Origin: Chara braunii
Taxonomy: Eukaryota > Streptophyta > Charophyceae > Charales > Characeae
DNA: 47,724 nucleotides
Assembly: GCA_003427395.1 (NCBI GenBank)
Contig: BFEA01000409.1
Span: 37,041 to 84,764, forward strand
Direction: 5' to 3'
Shown: one piece after another, positions 31,380 through 42,280 of the stretch
Numbering within the stretch: the stretch's first letter is position 1
Layout of the letters: the number at the start of each line of letters is the position of its first letter
Notes under the pieces: model-generated
Database searches by the model: none
Told to the model about the DNA's origin: nothing
What the model saw: the letters and a program-made list of their open reading frames with translations, nothing else
Position numbers and translations under genes: made by a program

Positions 31380-31511
31380 CCATCATTGAACTGACCGGCC
31401 CCAGATAATTCAGAATGATTTTGGTCTGTTCATCTGATAGTATGTGGATTCGAACTTGAGTCTGTATTTCAACAGTTCATGGGTGTACCAACGGAGCTAG
31501 GCCCGCTTGTA
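31380..31511 (-). mobile_element. tRNA-derived SINE, copy 2
   Basis: A 132-bp insertion flanked by a perfect 15-bp target duplication GGTTTGTAAAGCTTT (31365-31379 and 31512-31526). The minus strand has an A box (31488-31499, TAGCTCCGTTGG) and a B box (31446-31458, CAAGTTCGAATCC). The head GCGGGCCTAGCTC resembles a plant tRNA-Phe-type start, but the assignment is tentative. Removing the SINE and one repeat rejoins a LINE reading frame (KALQT then KWILKLL), showing insertion into the LINE. Confidence 0.82.
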
Positions 31512-32032
31512 GGTTTGTAAAGCTTTTATTTGGGTTGGTGGGTTTAGTATTTTCTTAGTCCACCCTTCGATTTCTTGAGGATCAAATACTTTCAGGGGAC
31601 TTTGGATATGAAGTCTTTGCCTAGACGGATTGCCGATCCTGAGATAGGCTGCTGCTTTTCTCCTGAGCTCAGTGAGCTGTGCTTTGAGGTCTTTCTCCAG
31701 CTCCCGATTATGGCTGCCGACCACAGCATAGAGAATATCGAGCCATTCAAGAATTAGACTATTACTAGTCTATTAGTGCTTCTCCAAGAATGCGCGTATA
31801 GGTGTTCCACTAGTTAGGCATTTCGGGGGAGAGCATATTAGAGAGTATAGTATGGGCGCCATTGAGTACTATGAGGGCCCGCTCTTCATCATTTGGATCC
31901 CTAGGAATCTAAGTGGCTCTTTCCCATCCCTCCATGTCATTCCTTGCGATGTTGATTGAGGTGGGTTGATGGCTGGATCTATTAGCCACCAACCAATTGT
32001 TTTGCTTCAGTTTATCTTCATTTCTGATGCTA

Positions 32033-32137
32033 CCGTCTTCACCCGAATAGAACGCCCAGTCATTGTAGCCGTGTCTGGACTGAAAATTGAACCAAATACG
32101 GCTATAATGACCAGGCGTTCTATTCAGGTGAAGACGG
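32033..32137. mobile_element. MITE copy 2 (foldback)
   Basis: A 105-bp foldback with ends CCGTCTTCACCCGAATAGAA and, inverted, TATTCAGGTGAAGACGG. TA precedes it (32031-32032); AA follows where TA is expected, so one side has mutated. Same family as 27922-28026. Confidence 0.78.
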
Positions 32138-32139
32138 AA

Positions 32140-32755
32140 GTCAACCTAAGGGGTAAGGCCTGCGTTGCTCTTGTGAGAGCCACAGATGGCGAATCTGAGT
32201 GTCTGATTAGTACAGCAAGGTCGTTTGCAAAGAGTAGCGTGATGCGGATGTGGAGTGAAGTCTCAGCCACGTCCATCTGAGTTCCTTTAGTGTTTGCTTT
32301 TTCTCCTTCTTGGTTAACGTTTTTCCCTCCAGTCTTTCTCTATTTCCCTCCTTCCTTACGTATTTGCAATTCAAGGAAGGTTGTTGCTGAGGCGTGCATT
32401 TTGTCTCCATAACCTCCACCTGGTCCATTTTTCACGCGCATCTGGCTGTCCACAAGACAACAAAATGGCCCACGTGGGACGTGTTGTGAATGAAAGGGGT
32501 TCGCTGACTGCTGTTCCCCTTCCCACAGTAGAATTGTTTGCCCAGCAAGAATGCCTTCCAGGTCCATGGCCACTCCACTCCGTCCTTCAACTTCCTCCAG
32601 ATGACATCCCAACACCTCCATGTCCTTGATGCTCTACTACGGCCCACCGTGACGAACAGATGGTCTCTGGTTTCTCTATATTTACTGACCAGCAAGCCCA
32701 GCAACACCTCCGACAGCTGCTCCAGAGTGGTCCTTTCTATGATCCCATCTCGGAC
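32140..32755 (-). pseudogene. LINE C-terminal fragment, second copy
   Basis: The minus strand encodes a LINE zinc-finger RT region. ETRDHLFVTVGRSRAS replaces the usual 'E...HLF..C' pattern (the Cys is Val here), followed by WDVIWRKLKDGVEWPWTWKA and later VVLWTARCA. Downstream the frame is basic and ends in stops. It lies upstream of the other LINE remnant, yet encodes a more C-terminal part, so it is a separate insertion. MITE copies bound it on both sides. Confidence 0.55.
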
Positions 32756-32757
32756 TA

Positions 32758-32868
32758 CCTTCTTCCCCTGAATAGAACGTACGGTCATTTCTGCTGCATC
32801 TGGACTAAAAGGTGAGCCAAATACGGGTGTTATGACCGTACGGCGTACATTCTATTCGGGGAAGACAG
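32758..32868. mobile_element. MITE copy 3 (TA-flanked foldback)
   Basis: A 111-bp foldback with ends CCTTCTTCCCCTGAATAGAA and, inverted, TTCTATTCGGGGAAGACAG. TA lies on both sides (32756-32757 and 32869-32870). More diverged than copies 1 and 2 but with the same layout. Confidence 0.78.
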
Positions 32869-32870
32869 TA

Positions 32871-33132
32871 GCCACCGCAGAGCAATGAACTTAGCCAGTC
32901 GACTTGCAGGGAATCGAACCAATTGCTCAATGTGATCAAAGTGATACACATGTACGTGAAAGAAGTGAGATGACGTGGGTATCTGTAGGAAATACTGGGG
33001 CAAGCAGTCGATGCATCGGTAAAGAAAAACAGGGGGCCGCACCAATATAGGTGAAAGAACTGTTAAGCTGATACATGTAGATACTGTCATAGACTGTATA
33101 TATATGTATGTATATATACACATCTATACATA
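32871..33132. other. Spacer with no recognised gene
   Basis: A short region with a TATATATGTATG low-complexity stretch at 33098-33132 next to the LTR edge. Nothing coding is recognised. Confidence 0.5.
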
Positions 33133-34440
33133 TGTTACGATCCAGGGCAATTTCGAGGTACAAATTCACGATAAAGCGCAATGCCAACCGATCACAAAAA
33201 GAAATTAATGAACTTGAGAGGAGAGAGAGAGAGGGAGAAGAAGAAGAGGAAGAAAGAAAGAAGAAGAAGAAGATGCACCCCAGCAAAGACCAATGATAAT
33301 TCCCTTCCTCTCACCAAACAATAAATAGTAATAATGATGATGACCGAACCAGATTCAACGTGCGAATCCCTCTTTTACTGCAGGCACAACATGGGGTCCA
33401 CCATACCCCTGGCCATCCTTCTCCTTCCTCTTCATGTAGGCCAAGGCTATGGCGGACTACTAGGGCCTTGCCCTGCTGTGCAAAAGACAACTCAAAGCAG
33501 CTATGCCCCCTGCTGTTCAGGCTGCCATGCATGACTCTGCCTTGAAGCCTTCTTGATGCGGCGCAACCCCATCTGGGGCCTTCCAGATGCAGCGCCTAAC
33601 AAGGTGATGAAGATGGTGTCCACCATAGCCAGATAGGTATCTCGCCACTCTCCTCCCTAGCCCTGTTCTCCCTCCTCCTCCTACCGGTAGAGCTCCACCA
33701 TAGCCAAGGTGGAAGCTCCCAGTCTCCTTCCTCCTAGCAGCACTGTAATGCCCAGTGCTCCTCCTCCCATCAGCGCTCTGAAGTCCAGCGCTTGCTCCAG
33801 CACTACGTCACCCAAACTTGCGTACCGCAAATGAGGAAGAGCTCTTGGCTCTCCCTGGAGATATAGCGAGGCAGGAGCCTCCTTGGACAGTGACTTCCAG
33901 GCCATGCGGCCTCCAAGCAACCGGTACCTCCTCCCTTTCGGAGGGAAACATCATTGCAGGCTCTGGTATCGTTCGCACAGGCCCTAGACTCAGGCTACTT
34001 GGACTGGTATCGGCCTAGACCTAGCCTTCCAGCTACTGAGCCTCTAAAAATGCCAACTTTTGTCTTCTTCTGCTCGGCCTCCAGTCCCCGACACATTTTC
34101 CGCTACTTGAGTGGTACCGGCCTACCTGCTACTTGAGTGTTTTTCTCTACTGCTCTAAGTGCCACAGGCCTACTCCCGCTACTTGAGTTCGCTGCAACCC
34201 TCGAAGTCATGCGCACAGGTAAGTACCGGCCATGCAGGGCCTCCCAAGCAAGCAAGTACCCTTGCGGGTCACACACACACTCAGGCCGACAAGCACTCGG
34301 ACAGGCACACAGACCATCAAGCACACACACACAGACTTAGAAAACTCAGCAGAATGCGGGAATCTCAGCAAGGCATCCACTCCAGCGGTAGAACTCAGAA
34401 ATCAACAGTGTTCTCAGTCTGTGTTTCGGCGGGTCATTAC
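33133..34440 (-). mobile_element. Family E LTR copy E2
   Basis: It starts TGTTACGATCC and ends GGCGGGTCATTAC, the same edges as copy E1. Matching landmarks follow in order: GAAGAAG microsatellite, CTATGGCGGACTACT block, CAAGGTGATGAAGATGGTGTC block, GTACCGGCC repeats, and a CA-rich part before the end. I could not find a clean target duplication (CATA left; TGAT right), so the right terminus may be altered. No internal region is visible. Confidence 0.65.
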
Positions 34441-34933
34441 TGATACGTATAAGAGCAGGGCAAGAAAATACCGATAAGTTAATAATACCTGCAGAGGATA
34501 ACGATGGAGAGACGCAGACAGTTAGCTCACTGCCATAGCCACTGTCGTGCATTCAGACAGAAAGTGGCTTGAGTTATGAAACCACTTGTGAATGAGGGCA
34601 TGGACAAAGTGAAGTTCAATATAAGGGAAGGAGGACGAACGGAAGGCAAGGAGACAGGAGGGAGAAATGTGGACGAAGGTACCAAGTCAATCCCCGAAAA
34701 ATGCCAACAGGTTACAGGAGAGGAAAAACTGCAGACTTGAGAGTTGAAAGGATCATCAAGAACTTAATGGGAGGATGGTTGGAGACAAGAAATGTGGCAT
34801 GTTTGAAAAAAGGGAGCAGCGGTGACACAAGGAATGGAATGCAAGGGGACAGGAACAAGAGTGCTGGGCTTACTTATGCGAAGAGATGAAGGATGGGACA
34901 AGCATATAAGGGATACGGTCAGTTCTTGCAACA
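34441..34933. other. Spacer with no recognised gene
   Basis: About 490 bp rich in purines on the plus strand, with no recognised ORF or repeat. Confidence 0.5.
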
Positions 34934-34937
34934 CCTA
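34934..34937. repeat. Target-site duplication CCTA (element C, left)
   Basis: CCTA here equals CCTA at 43275-43278. No fifth matching base. Confidence 0.85.
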
Positions 34938-35877
34938 TGCGAGGGTTTATGCCTTGGCATAGGGCCCTGCAGCAGGCGCGTGCCTGCCCTAAGTGAAGGC
35001 GGCCCCCCTGCATCTCAATGCGCCCTGAACTCGTCAATTTTTGCAAATCTTGGTCAGCACCAGACAGTTGCCACATGCCAGTTGGTTACAATCCGCCTTG
35101 CTCGTGAGAATCCAAAATATTTGTGAGCCTTCCAGGTTCTTCCAGCAATGTGGTCGAAGCAGGGAGCATTGCACGTTTGTGCCTGGGTGGTTGGGCATGC
35201 CTAACCAATTCGGTCCCAGGCCACTGTCTCACGTGGGGTAGCGAAGGCAAGCGCTCGCCTCTTTCCATATAGGAAAGGGCAGGGCGCAGGGCTGGGTATT
35301 CGGGCACTTGCACTTGCGGGCGGCAGTGCTGCTGGAGCTTAGACTCGCAGGCTGCTTGCTGCTCTAGCGCTAGGTTCGAGCTGCTCTTCTGTGGGCGTCG
35401 AGAGGATACAGGGCGCTGCTGAGGGCAGCGTCATAGCCCAGCCTTCATAGCCAGGCTGGGGCTTGGACACAGTCAGCGGGTGGTGGTGGTCTTCGTGTAT
35501 GGGGGAGAAGACGTGGGTGACGAAGTCAAGGTTGACAGAGAGAGAGATGAGGTTGATGATGTGAAGGGTCGACATCTTCATGTACTTCAGTTCTGCTGCT
35601 GACGTCAACAGGATGCATTGTCAATTCGTAGGCTGCTAGTAGCTGTGTCGAAGTAGTCTGGGTGCTGAGCGCCAAGCAGGAGGAAGGACTCTGGATACAT
35701 ATGTTGGTGGTGGCGAGAGTATGCTCTCATTGACATTCGGATTCAGTGCTTTGTTTCTCCGTTGGTGGAATATCAGTGCATTACTGCTTTCTGGACAGCG
35801 TTTGGACTTGCTGGCTTTCAATGTGATTTTTTGCACTCTGGATTTCAATCATTTCGCTATATCTCATTTTCCTCGCA
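34938..35877 (+). mobile_element. 5' LTR of element C
   Basis: It starts TGCGAGGGTTTATGCC and ends TTTTCCTCGCA, three bases before the primer site. It carries a degenerate copy of the conserved hairpin near 34980-35002 and GCCATAGC-like motifs near 35440. Confidence 0.93.
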
Positions 35878-35880
35878 CTT

Positions 35881-35892
35881 TGGTACCGGAGC
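35881..35892 (+). promoter_or_regulatory. Primer binding site, degenerate tRNA-iMet type (element C)
   Basis: Reads TGGTACCGGAGC, two changes from TGGTATCAGAGC, at the same 3-nt distance from the LTR as in A and B. Confidence 0.82.
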
Positions 35893-37117
35893 TGGTTCAA
35901 GCTGCTCCTCTGGCTCCTTCGCAATAGCCGTTTGGTGCATCGCTGGATATGGTGGGGCAGTGATAACGCTTGTGCGTTGGGTAGGGAGGACGGCCTTGTG
36001 TCGTGTGGGCGCGCCAGGAGGGCTATGTGGTGACATAGGGGTGCATGCTGAATGATGAGAGCCTGCTGACGTGGCAATTTAAGCCGAGGTGGAACTGCAT
36101 TGCATTGTGGGTTGTGCCGAGGCATCGACCAGTCATCATAAATGCACGTCAGGTTACTGGTGAGAAATATGTGGTTGCGGGCAACATTATGAGGTATGTT
36201 GCTCCTTACCTTATCTACCCTCTTCGTTACTTCTTACCTTGAGAGTTTTGTCTTGAGAGTCCTCTCATTGTGAGTTGTCGCAAGGGCTCAACCTTGAGAG
36301 CCGACATTCTTCCTTGGGAGCAAGCTGGTGGGAGATGGGCGCTGCCTCTGAAGGGCCCTGGACGAAGCACTCGGGTCTACGATCACCATGCCAACCCGCT
36401 GGGACTAGTACACACATGCTTTGTCGTTTGTCCTTTGTTCTGCTTGCTGGGTTATAGAGGGAACGTGGGCTGACCAGTCCTATGCAAGACGTCTACCAGA
36501 CCGTCTATAAATTATTTCTGGCGGGATCTGATATGAATACCGGTTGTGATCGTCGTCCTATCTGCGACGTTAAATAATTCCTGAGGACCTTGGAGGTTGT
36601 CCTTAAACTGCCTCTTGATCAGCCAGATCAATAAGATGGAAGGTCATTGCACACAAGGATAAATAACGAGCGGAACTGGTCATAAGCGATTTCCTGGACA
36701 CAGGGGTGGGCCGATTGCACACCTTCAGACATGCCGCTGAACCAGAGCTTCAGGATGTTGACATCAAGTGACTACTCAAGAGGGATACAGGGGGAGGAAG
36801 ATTCCAATGAACAACTCGATTGTTTATTATTGTAAAATTTCATTCTGCATGCACAACCAGCAAATAATTTTATTTTTACTTTTGATTAGTTAGTTGTGAT
36901 GGACATGCTAATAACGAGCGGACAGCTGCAGATAGGTAGCAATCATTCCTTGCTGCATTGCAATCTGTTTTGTCATGAGATTATCTGTTTGTCACCGCTT
37001 GACTACTTTGACAAAGCTGGAGCAAACATTTATTTTATTTTATTTTAAATCGGTTGGATGCCATGCTGCGGTAGGTCCCAGTGAGGTGTAGTACATATCG
37101 CAGACCACACATAGCTT
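35893..37117 (+). mobile_element. 5' leader of element C
   Basis: A non-coding leader of about 1.2 kb. It shares with A and B the CTTGAGAGTCCTCTCA block (36252-36267), the repeat of CTTGAGAG 20-30 bp later, and an A/T-rich stretch near 36865-36890. Confidence 0.7.
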
Positions 37118-39158
37118 ATGAGCAGAGATGACAGTGAGGTTGAGGGACTAGACCAAGATGATAGGAGGCTTACCAAGAGACGTGCACTCCGTCGGTCGAC
37201 CACTTTCCTAGTGTTAGAACAAGGAGAGGAAAGGAGACTACGGAGAGAAGCCAGAGAGAGGACGTCATTGCAGAGGGCTAGGGAAGAAGCAGCCAATGCC
37301 GAAAGGGCACTAACAACAGCATTAGCAGCACACGCTAGAGCCAACGCCGAGTCAGCCATGACTACCGCCTCTACCATGTCACAAGCCTCATCTCGGGCCT
37401 CTTCATTAGGGTCAGTCAAGGTGTCTCCTAGGTTTCCGTTAGTCAGTTTGTTGGCTTGCAGGTCAGCCAGCAGCAACCCATGTCAGATGAGGATTATGAG
37501 ATCCAACAAGCGGATTCTCTCCACATAGAGTTACGGCGCCAACTGCGGGAAGTACAGGGAAGGAGAGAGAAAAAGCTAGGATTAGAAAAGCTAAATTAGA
37601 GGCGAGGGGAGAGGAGTTGGGCAAGTTAGAAGCGATAGATGAGTCGACTCTTGATCCTGTAGGGTTGTCCCTTCAGAACTCTCTGTTGAGTGTAGCCGAA
37701 GTGTAAGCTGTGCAGCAGGAGATGTTGGCTGCTCTGATAGCTGGCCAGAACCAGATTCTGACCGCATTGCAGGCGCCTCGACCACCGGTCAGGCAACCAT
37801 AGTTTGTTGTAGCTCCCCCTACAATTACAGGTCCAGTGATGATGCTGCCGCTGACAGGGAAACCCTTTTCCTCTCAGTTTGGCATACCCCATCAGGCAGA
37901 CTAGTAGTAGCCTAGTAGGTAGTAGTGGGCGGATTTTTGTACAACCTTTTTCATTTCCCCTACTGGTGGTTACAGCTACAGGGCAGCCACAAGTGCAGCA
38001 ACCCTCGCAACAGAGTCAGACGCAGCAGCAGCTACAACAGGAGCAGTAAGTGTCGCTGCAGAGACCTGTTCCATCGGTTACTCAACCGTTGCAGCAGGCA
38101 CAATGTGTTGTACAGCCTATGTGGTGGACCCCTAACATACCCTTGTTGAGTCCTAAGCCCTTCTCTGGCGACAAGAAGAAGGACGAGGACCTGGATATCT
38201 GGGTGAAGACTGTGCCTACTTATGTGAGGCACAAGCTCATTAGGACAGAGGAGGAAGTCATTGTCGCTGCGTCCTTTCTAGAAGGATTTGCAGCCAGGTG
38301 GTTGAATAGGTTAGTACAGCAACAGGGCTACGACCATAATTTCGATGGTTGGGCACAAACCAGATCATTGGAGGAGTTCGTACAATTAGTTTACAGCAGG
38401 TGGCATGATCCCCGAGGGGCTCAGAAGGCCACCGACTAGTTGGCTAGTCTAGGATCGAAGAGATACTGGACAATTGGCGAGGTAACATATGTCGTAGAGC
38501 GGCTGATCATTGTCCCTAGTGTGAGGTACGAACCGCATGTCCTCTTGACAACTTATTTACGATGTCTGCCTACAAATGTCAAAAATAAGTTGGTCGATGA
38601 GGCCTCCATCAATGTACATGACTTTGCTTCTTTCAGCAAGATGGCCTTAGACATTGAGGCTAGGCTTGGGAGCGTCCAGCAGGGACCGGTAGATGGGAGA
38701 AAGAAGAAGCTCCCCTTTTTTTTTTTTTTCAAGAATGGAGGAAAAAAAACATTCTTATGTCCGTTGATCATGATGGTCAAGCGACTGAGATTAATGACTT
38801 CGCTAACCTTGGGGAAGAAACAGAGATAGATAGGAGTGTAGAGACTTCAGATGGTGGAGTAGTCGTTCCTATCAGGGAAAAGGCTAAGGGGAGCGGGAAA
38901 CAGAAGGTAGGTCGGCCCAAGGGTCAAAGTGACCAAGGACCACCCATATGGGTGAAGCTTGGTCTAGAGTACGAGGTGTGGCGAGACCGTGTTGCGCAAG
39001 GCGCTTGCCTGAACTGTGGCCAGTATGGGAGCACGATGGCTAAGTGCAAGAGTAAGCGGGTCACTACGAAGGTCGCGTCCTCAATAGTGACGGTTGGATC
39101 TTCCGACTCTGGTGGTGCTTCCGCGAGCACTTCCCTGGGAAACACCTCAAGCCAGTAG
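37118..39158 (+). pseudogene. gag of element C
   Basis: It starts MSRDDSEVEGLDQDDRRL at 37118, with the same Arg/Glu-rich helix as element B (EERRLRREARERTSLQRA). A frameshift near 37430 and stops near 37700-37950 follow. The gag domain is open at 38050-38439 (PKPFSGDKKKDEDLDIWV; AASFLEGFAARWLNRLVQQQ), with a TAG at 38437. Next come 38440-38829 and a shifted final piece 38757-39158. A T-run at 38715 and A-run at 38742 mark the shift. The zinc knuckle is CLNCGQYGSTMAKC (39006-39047): the His is Ser, so zinc binding is probably lost. Stop TAG at 39156. Confidence 0.87.
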
Positions 39159-39178
39159 GAGTGTTAGCCGCTCTTATT
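39137..39178 (+). promoter_or_regulatory. -1 frameshift cassette, gag-pol junction (element C)
   Basis: G GGA AAC (39137-39143) is in gag phase (codons GGA AAC). A 10-nt spacer follows, then stem arms AGTAGGAG (39154-39161) and CTCTTATT (39171-39178) around a 9-nt loop. The two differences from element B convert G-C pairs to G-U pairs, so the 8-bp stem is kept. Shifting -1 reads GKHLKPVGV into pol. Confidence 0.8.
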
Positions 39179-40103
39179 CATGCTGAAGTGGTAACCTTAC
39201 CTTCTCCATTTCAGACAATGGTCAAGGCTATTAACCACATGTTTGTCCCGTCGACAGATCCGGACCAATCGATGCTCTATTCGATGGATGTGTCTGAGTC
39301 CTTAGAGGAGTTAGAAACTGAGTGGTTAGAGAAAGACCCTAGAGACTCCTCGACGATGTTGAACCAAGGTCCAAAGGGTGAACATTTTGTGGTAGAAGTC
39401 AATGTAGGTGGCCGAAAGGTTGGTGCCTTCGCGAACATACGTTCTACGTGAAACTTCATCATCCATGCTTGTGTAGATAGGTTGCGCTTAGGGGACCAAG
39501 TGCAGCGGCTTAGCAGGTCTGTAGCATCTACCTCAGCCAACAAGTACTCCATGGTAGTAAAAGACTATGTCAAGGATGTAGTTTACACCTTCGCCTATGG
39601 AGGAGGGGAACTGAGACACAAAATCTCATTCCTTATTAGCGACGAGCTGCCTTTTGACATGTTGCTAGGCATGTACTACCTCGAGGTTGCTAAGCCTCAG
39701 TTTGATTGGGATTAGAAGGTGATGATCCACACAGTTGCCGGATGGAAGAATTGTTAGGCTGCAAAAGTTTAAGGCTAGCAGACTAGTGGAGAACTATGGT
39801 TGCATGTGCNCGTCGTCTTTCTATAACTACTACAAGCAAAATCGCGAGGAAGGTATACACTTAGTCTTTGTCTCTGAAAAAGGGGAGGCCGTAAAATCAC
39901 CGCCCGAGATAGAAGCAGTCGTTGCACAATATTCATACCTCTTTGAGGAACCTAGGGGTGTGGTGGAAAGGGAGATCGTCCACGTGATAGAAGTCGTCAC
40001 CGGTAGCGAAGTACCTAGAGGGCGAATCTATAGGATGTCTCCTGCAGAGTTAGATGAGCTTCGTCGCCAACTCAAGGAGCTCACAGAGAAGGGGGGGATA
40101 TGA
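39161..40103 (+). pseudogene. Aspartic protease and linker (element C pol)
   Basis: Three open pieces (to 39451, 39482-39715, 39735-40103) together match the protease-linker of A and B. The active-site box reads FANIRST followed by a TGA, so both the catalytic Asp (now Asn) and the Gly are lost. DELPFDMLLGMYYLEVAKPQ, ENYGCMCXSSFYNYYKQ and ELDELRRQLKELTEKG follow. A stop lies near 39713 and a 1-base shift follows it. A TGA at about 40102 separates it from RT. Confidence 0.87.
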
Positions 40104-40104
40104 C

Positions 40105-40510
40105 CAAGTACGTCCCCCTACGGAGCGCCAGTTCTATTTGTCCCAAAGAAAGGGGGGACCCTAAGGATGTGCATTGACTATAGGGGCCTCAATGCCATCA
40201 CCGTTAATAACGCGGAGCCCCTATTGGATAAAGTGCAAGAATGTCGGTAGTTTACTAAGGTAGATCTGAAGTCCGGATACCATCAGATTGCTATTAGACC
40301 TGAGGACCAGCAAAAAACCGTCTTTCACACCACGTACGGTCTGTACGAGTTTGTGGTGATTCCCTTTGGCCTATGCAATGCTCCTGGGATGTTCCAGCAC
40401 ACAATGAACCGGATCTTTCGTGACTACGTAGATAAGTTTGTCGTCGTCTACCTCGACGATATCCTTATCTTTAGTAGGACTATAGAGGAGCACGTTGAGC
40501 ACGTGATGCC
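40105..40510 (+). pseudogene. Reverse transcriptase remnant (element C pol)
   Basis: The frame reads [56 protein letters not shown] and the catalytic YLDDILIFS near 40452-40475. An internal 'PLPRLDDLL' segment is shortened and a TAG lies near 40249. After IEEHVEH at about 40505 the sequence jumps into RNase H, missing roughly 180 residues that elements A and B have. Confidence 0.82.
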
Positions 40511-40900
40511 CTCTATAGAACGTTGATCCGTTGGAGGCATTACCTCCTAGGCAGATTCTTTTATGTGAGATTTGACCATGAGATGCTGCGCTGGATTAAA
40601 ACATAGCCCGTGCTCTCCGACGCACTCAAGAAGTGGATTGAAGTCAAAGACATGTATGACTTCAAGCTCGACCCTCTAAAGGGAGAGTAGGTCAGACTAT
40701 CTGGGCGCGCTAGTGACCGAGTTTGGAATTTCTAACGATGTAACTGGATCTATGGTGGAAGCCTATCGAGAGGACGCGGTCACCCTTGAGATCATTCGCA
40801 AACTGGAAGCTAAAGACAAGGCTACTTCCGATGAGTTTGTGCTGGTTGACGGCTTGCTGTTCCTTGAGAAGGTTGGGAATAAATGATTGTGTGTTCTGTA
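40511..40900 (+). pseudogene. RNase H remnant (element C pol)
   Basis: Pieces of RNase H in shifted frames: WRHYLLGRFFY, then FDHEMLRW (catalytic Asp retained), DALKKWIEV, MYDFKLDPLKGE. The ADALSRR boundary is deleted and reading resumes at DYLGALVTEFGISNDVTGSM. The N-terminal half with the TDAS motif is in the deleted part. Confidence 0.75.
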
Positions 40901-41654
40901 TAAAGAGCCCTTGCGCAGTCTATTTTTAGGTGAGTGTCACGATGCAACCGAACATTTTGGGCATAAAAAGACAACCACAAATTTAATGCAAAAAATTTTG
41001 TGGTCCACAATGATGGATGATGCGAAAACATATGTCAAGACTTGTCAGGTTTGTCAACGTGACAAGCCAAGGACGCATGCATCGATTGGGCTTACCAAGC
41101 CCTTGCCTATCCCTATTGTACCTGGTCAGAGTGTGTCCATGGACTTCATGAATACTCTTGTGACCAGCAAGAGTGGTAAGAGACACATCTTCGTCACTGT
41201 GGACAGGTTCAGTAAGTATGCTAGACTTATCGCTATGCCTGAGACAGCAAGGACTCACCACCTCATCAAGCTATTGATGGACAACTGGGTCCGTGACTTC
41301 GGTCTCCCTAAGTCTATTGTGAGCGACAAGGATGTGAGATTCACTAGCGAACTGTGGCAAAATACAGCCCTACAGATGGGCACCCGACTGCAAATGAGAT
41401 CAGGGAACCACCCTGAGTCGAATGGGCAGGCCGAACAGATGAACCATGTAGTGCAGCACTTGCTTCGACATTATATTAAGCCAAGTCAAGATGACTGGGA
41501 CGAGAAGTTACCTCTCATCGCTAGCCTATATAACAATGTTGTGCACAACACTACCGTAAGACCCCCAACCAGCTGCATCTTGGTTGGAAGCCCAAATCTG
41601 CTCTTGACTTTCTGTTACCTGAAACACAGCCAGCTGCAGCACCTGGAAGTTTAG
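40887..41654 (+). pseudogene. Integrase zinc module and core (element C pol)
   Basis: It encodes the HHCC module (ECHDATEHFGHKK, TCQVCQ) and the DDE core (SMDFMN, VSDKDVRF, HPESNGQAEQ), with the three catalytic residues apparently kept. The normal frame breaks near 41555, after NNVVHNTT. A TGA (near 40884) precedes the open stretch. Confidence 0.88.
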
Positions 41655-42241
41655 AGTTTGTTGTAAAGTACAAACAGATTTTGTAGCAGGCCGTAGAGCA
41701 TATTAAGAAAGCACAAGATGCCATGGTGACATTTGAGAACAAACACAGAAGACCGTCTGCATTTCAGGTAGGTGTACGAGTCTGGGTAAAATCATTTGAA
41801 ATGGGCCAAGAGTTGGGAATTTCACGCAAACGGATGCCGCACTACTTTGGGCCTTGGGAGATTCTGGACATAGTAGGATATCAACCCGAAGGCCCATCAT
41901 ATATGATTCACATTCCTGGTCACCTCCGTACACACCCTGTTTTCCATGTTGGCACCCTTCGCGGAAACTCAGCAGTTTCCCTCAAGAAGATCTATGCTGC
42001 CCCCAACCATGGATGGCCACATGGACATCGACGACATTGTTGAGCACAAGTTGATGCTTGTGCCAAGCCTCCAGGCAGGGGACGCCCTCCGAAACCGCAG
42101 ATGCAGTACCGAGTGCAGTTCAGACACCATACGGATCCTAAAGAAGATCGGTGGTTCACAAGAGAAGAGCTAATGAAGACTGCTCCCCAAATTATCTCAA
42201 GCCTTGAACAAAATTTGACAAGGAAGCAGCCTGCTGTGTAA
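41655..42241 (+). pseudogene. Integrase C-terminal and chromodomain-like remnant (element C pol)
   Basis: Alternating frames match the A and B C terminus: KHRRPSAFQVGVRVWVKSFE, YFGPWEILDIVGYQPEGPSY (GPY/F-type module), PTMDGHMDIDDIVEHK, then MQYRVQFRHHTDPKEDRWF and REELMKTAPQII. The final TAA at about 42239-42241 corresponds to the end of pol in element B. Confidence 0.8.
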
Positions 42242-42266
42242 CGACTTCTCAGAGGACTATCGAAGT

Positions 42267-42280
42267 AAAGGAGGAGGGAG
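42267..42280 (+). promoter_or_regulatory. Polypurine tract of element C
   Basis: AAAGGAGGAGGGAG directly precedes the 3' LTR. Confidence 0.88.

Larger units (their letters stand above)
29060..32030 (-). pseudogene. LINE ORF2 remnant (RT end to C terminus)
   Basis: A 5'-truncated, decayed non-LTR retrotransposon on the minus strand. In order: the end of the RT domain near 31970-31870 (GMTWRDGKEPLRFLGIQ, the conserved 'R.LGI' region); a connection region with KALQT/KWILKLL around 31365-31526; WLEKGVWQVQHLWNEG near 30700-30760; a zinc-finger RT motif TYHCLLYC...PFW near 29840-29890; then VIWKRRRYTDT and AREEAMLILETA near 29600-29690; and a basic, Lys/Glu-rich tail (29059-29286). It is interrupted by a SINE (31380-31511) and probably by an exon-like fragment (30992-31225). 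Many stops and shifts; not functional. Confidence 0.65.

Noticed and set aside
33133-34442. Target duplication for family E copy E2
   Set aside because: The flanks (CATA and TGAT/ATAC) do not match at any reasonable LTR edge, so I do not claim one.
35339-35608. Minus-strand ORFs inside the element C LTR
   Set aside because: They are antisense to the LTR, not conserved as protein with the other LTRs, and have no domain.
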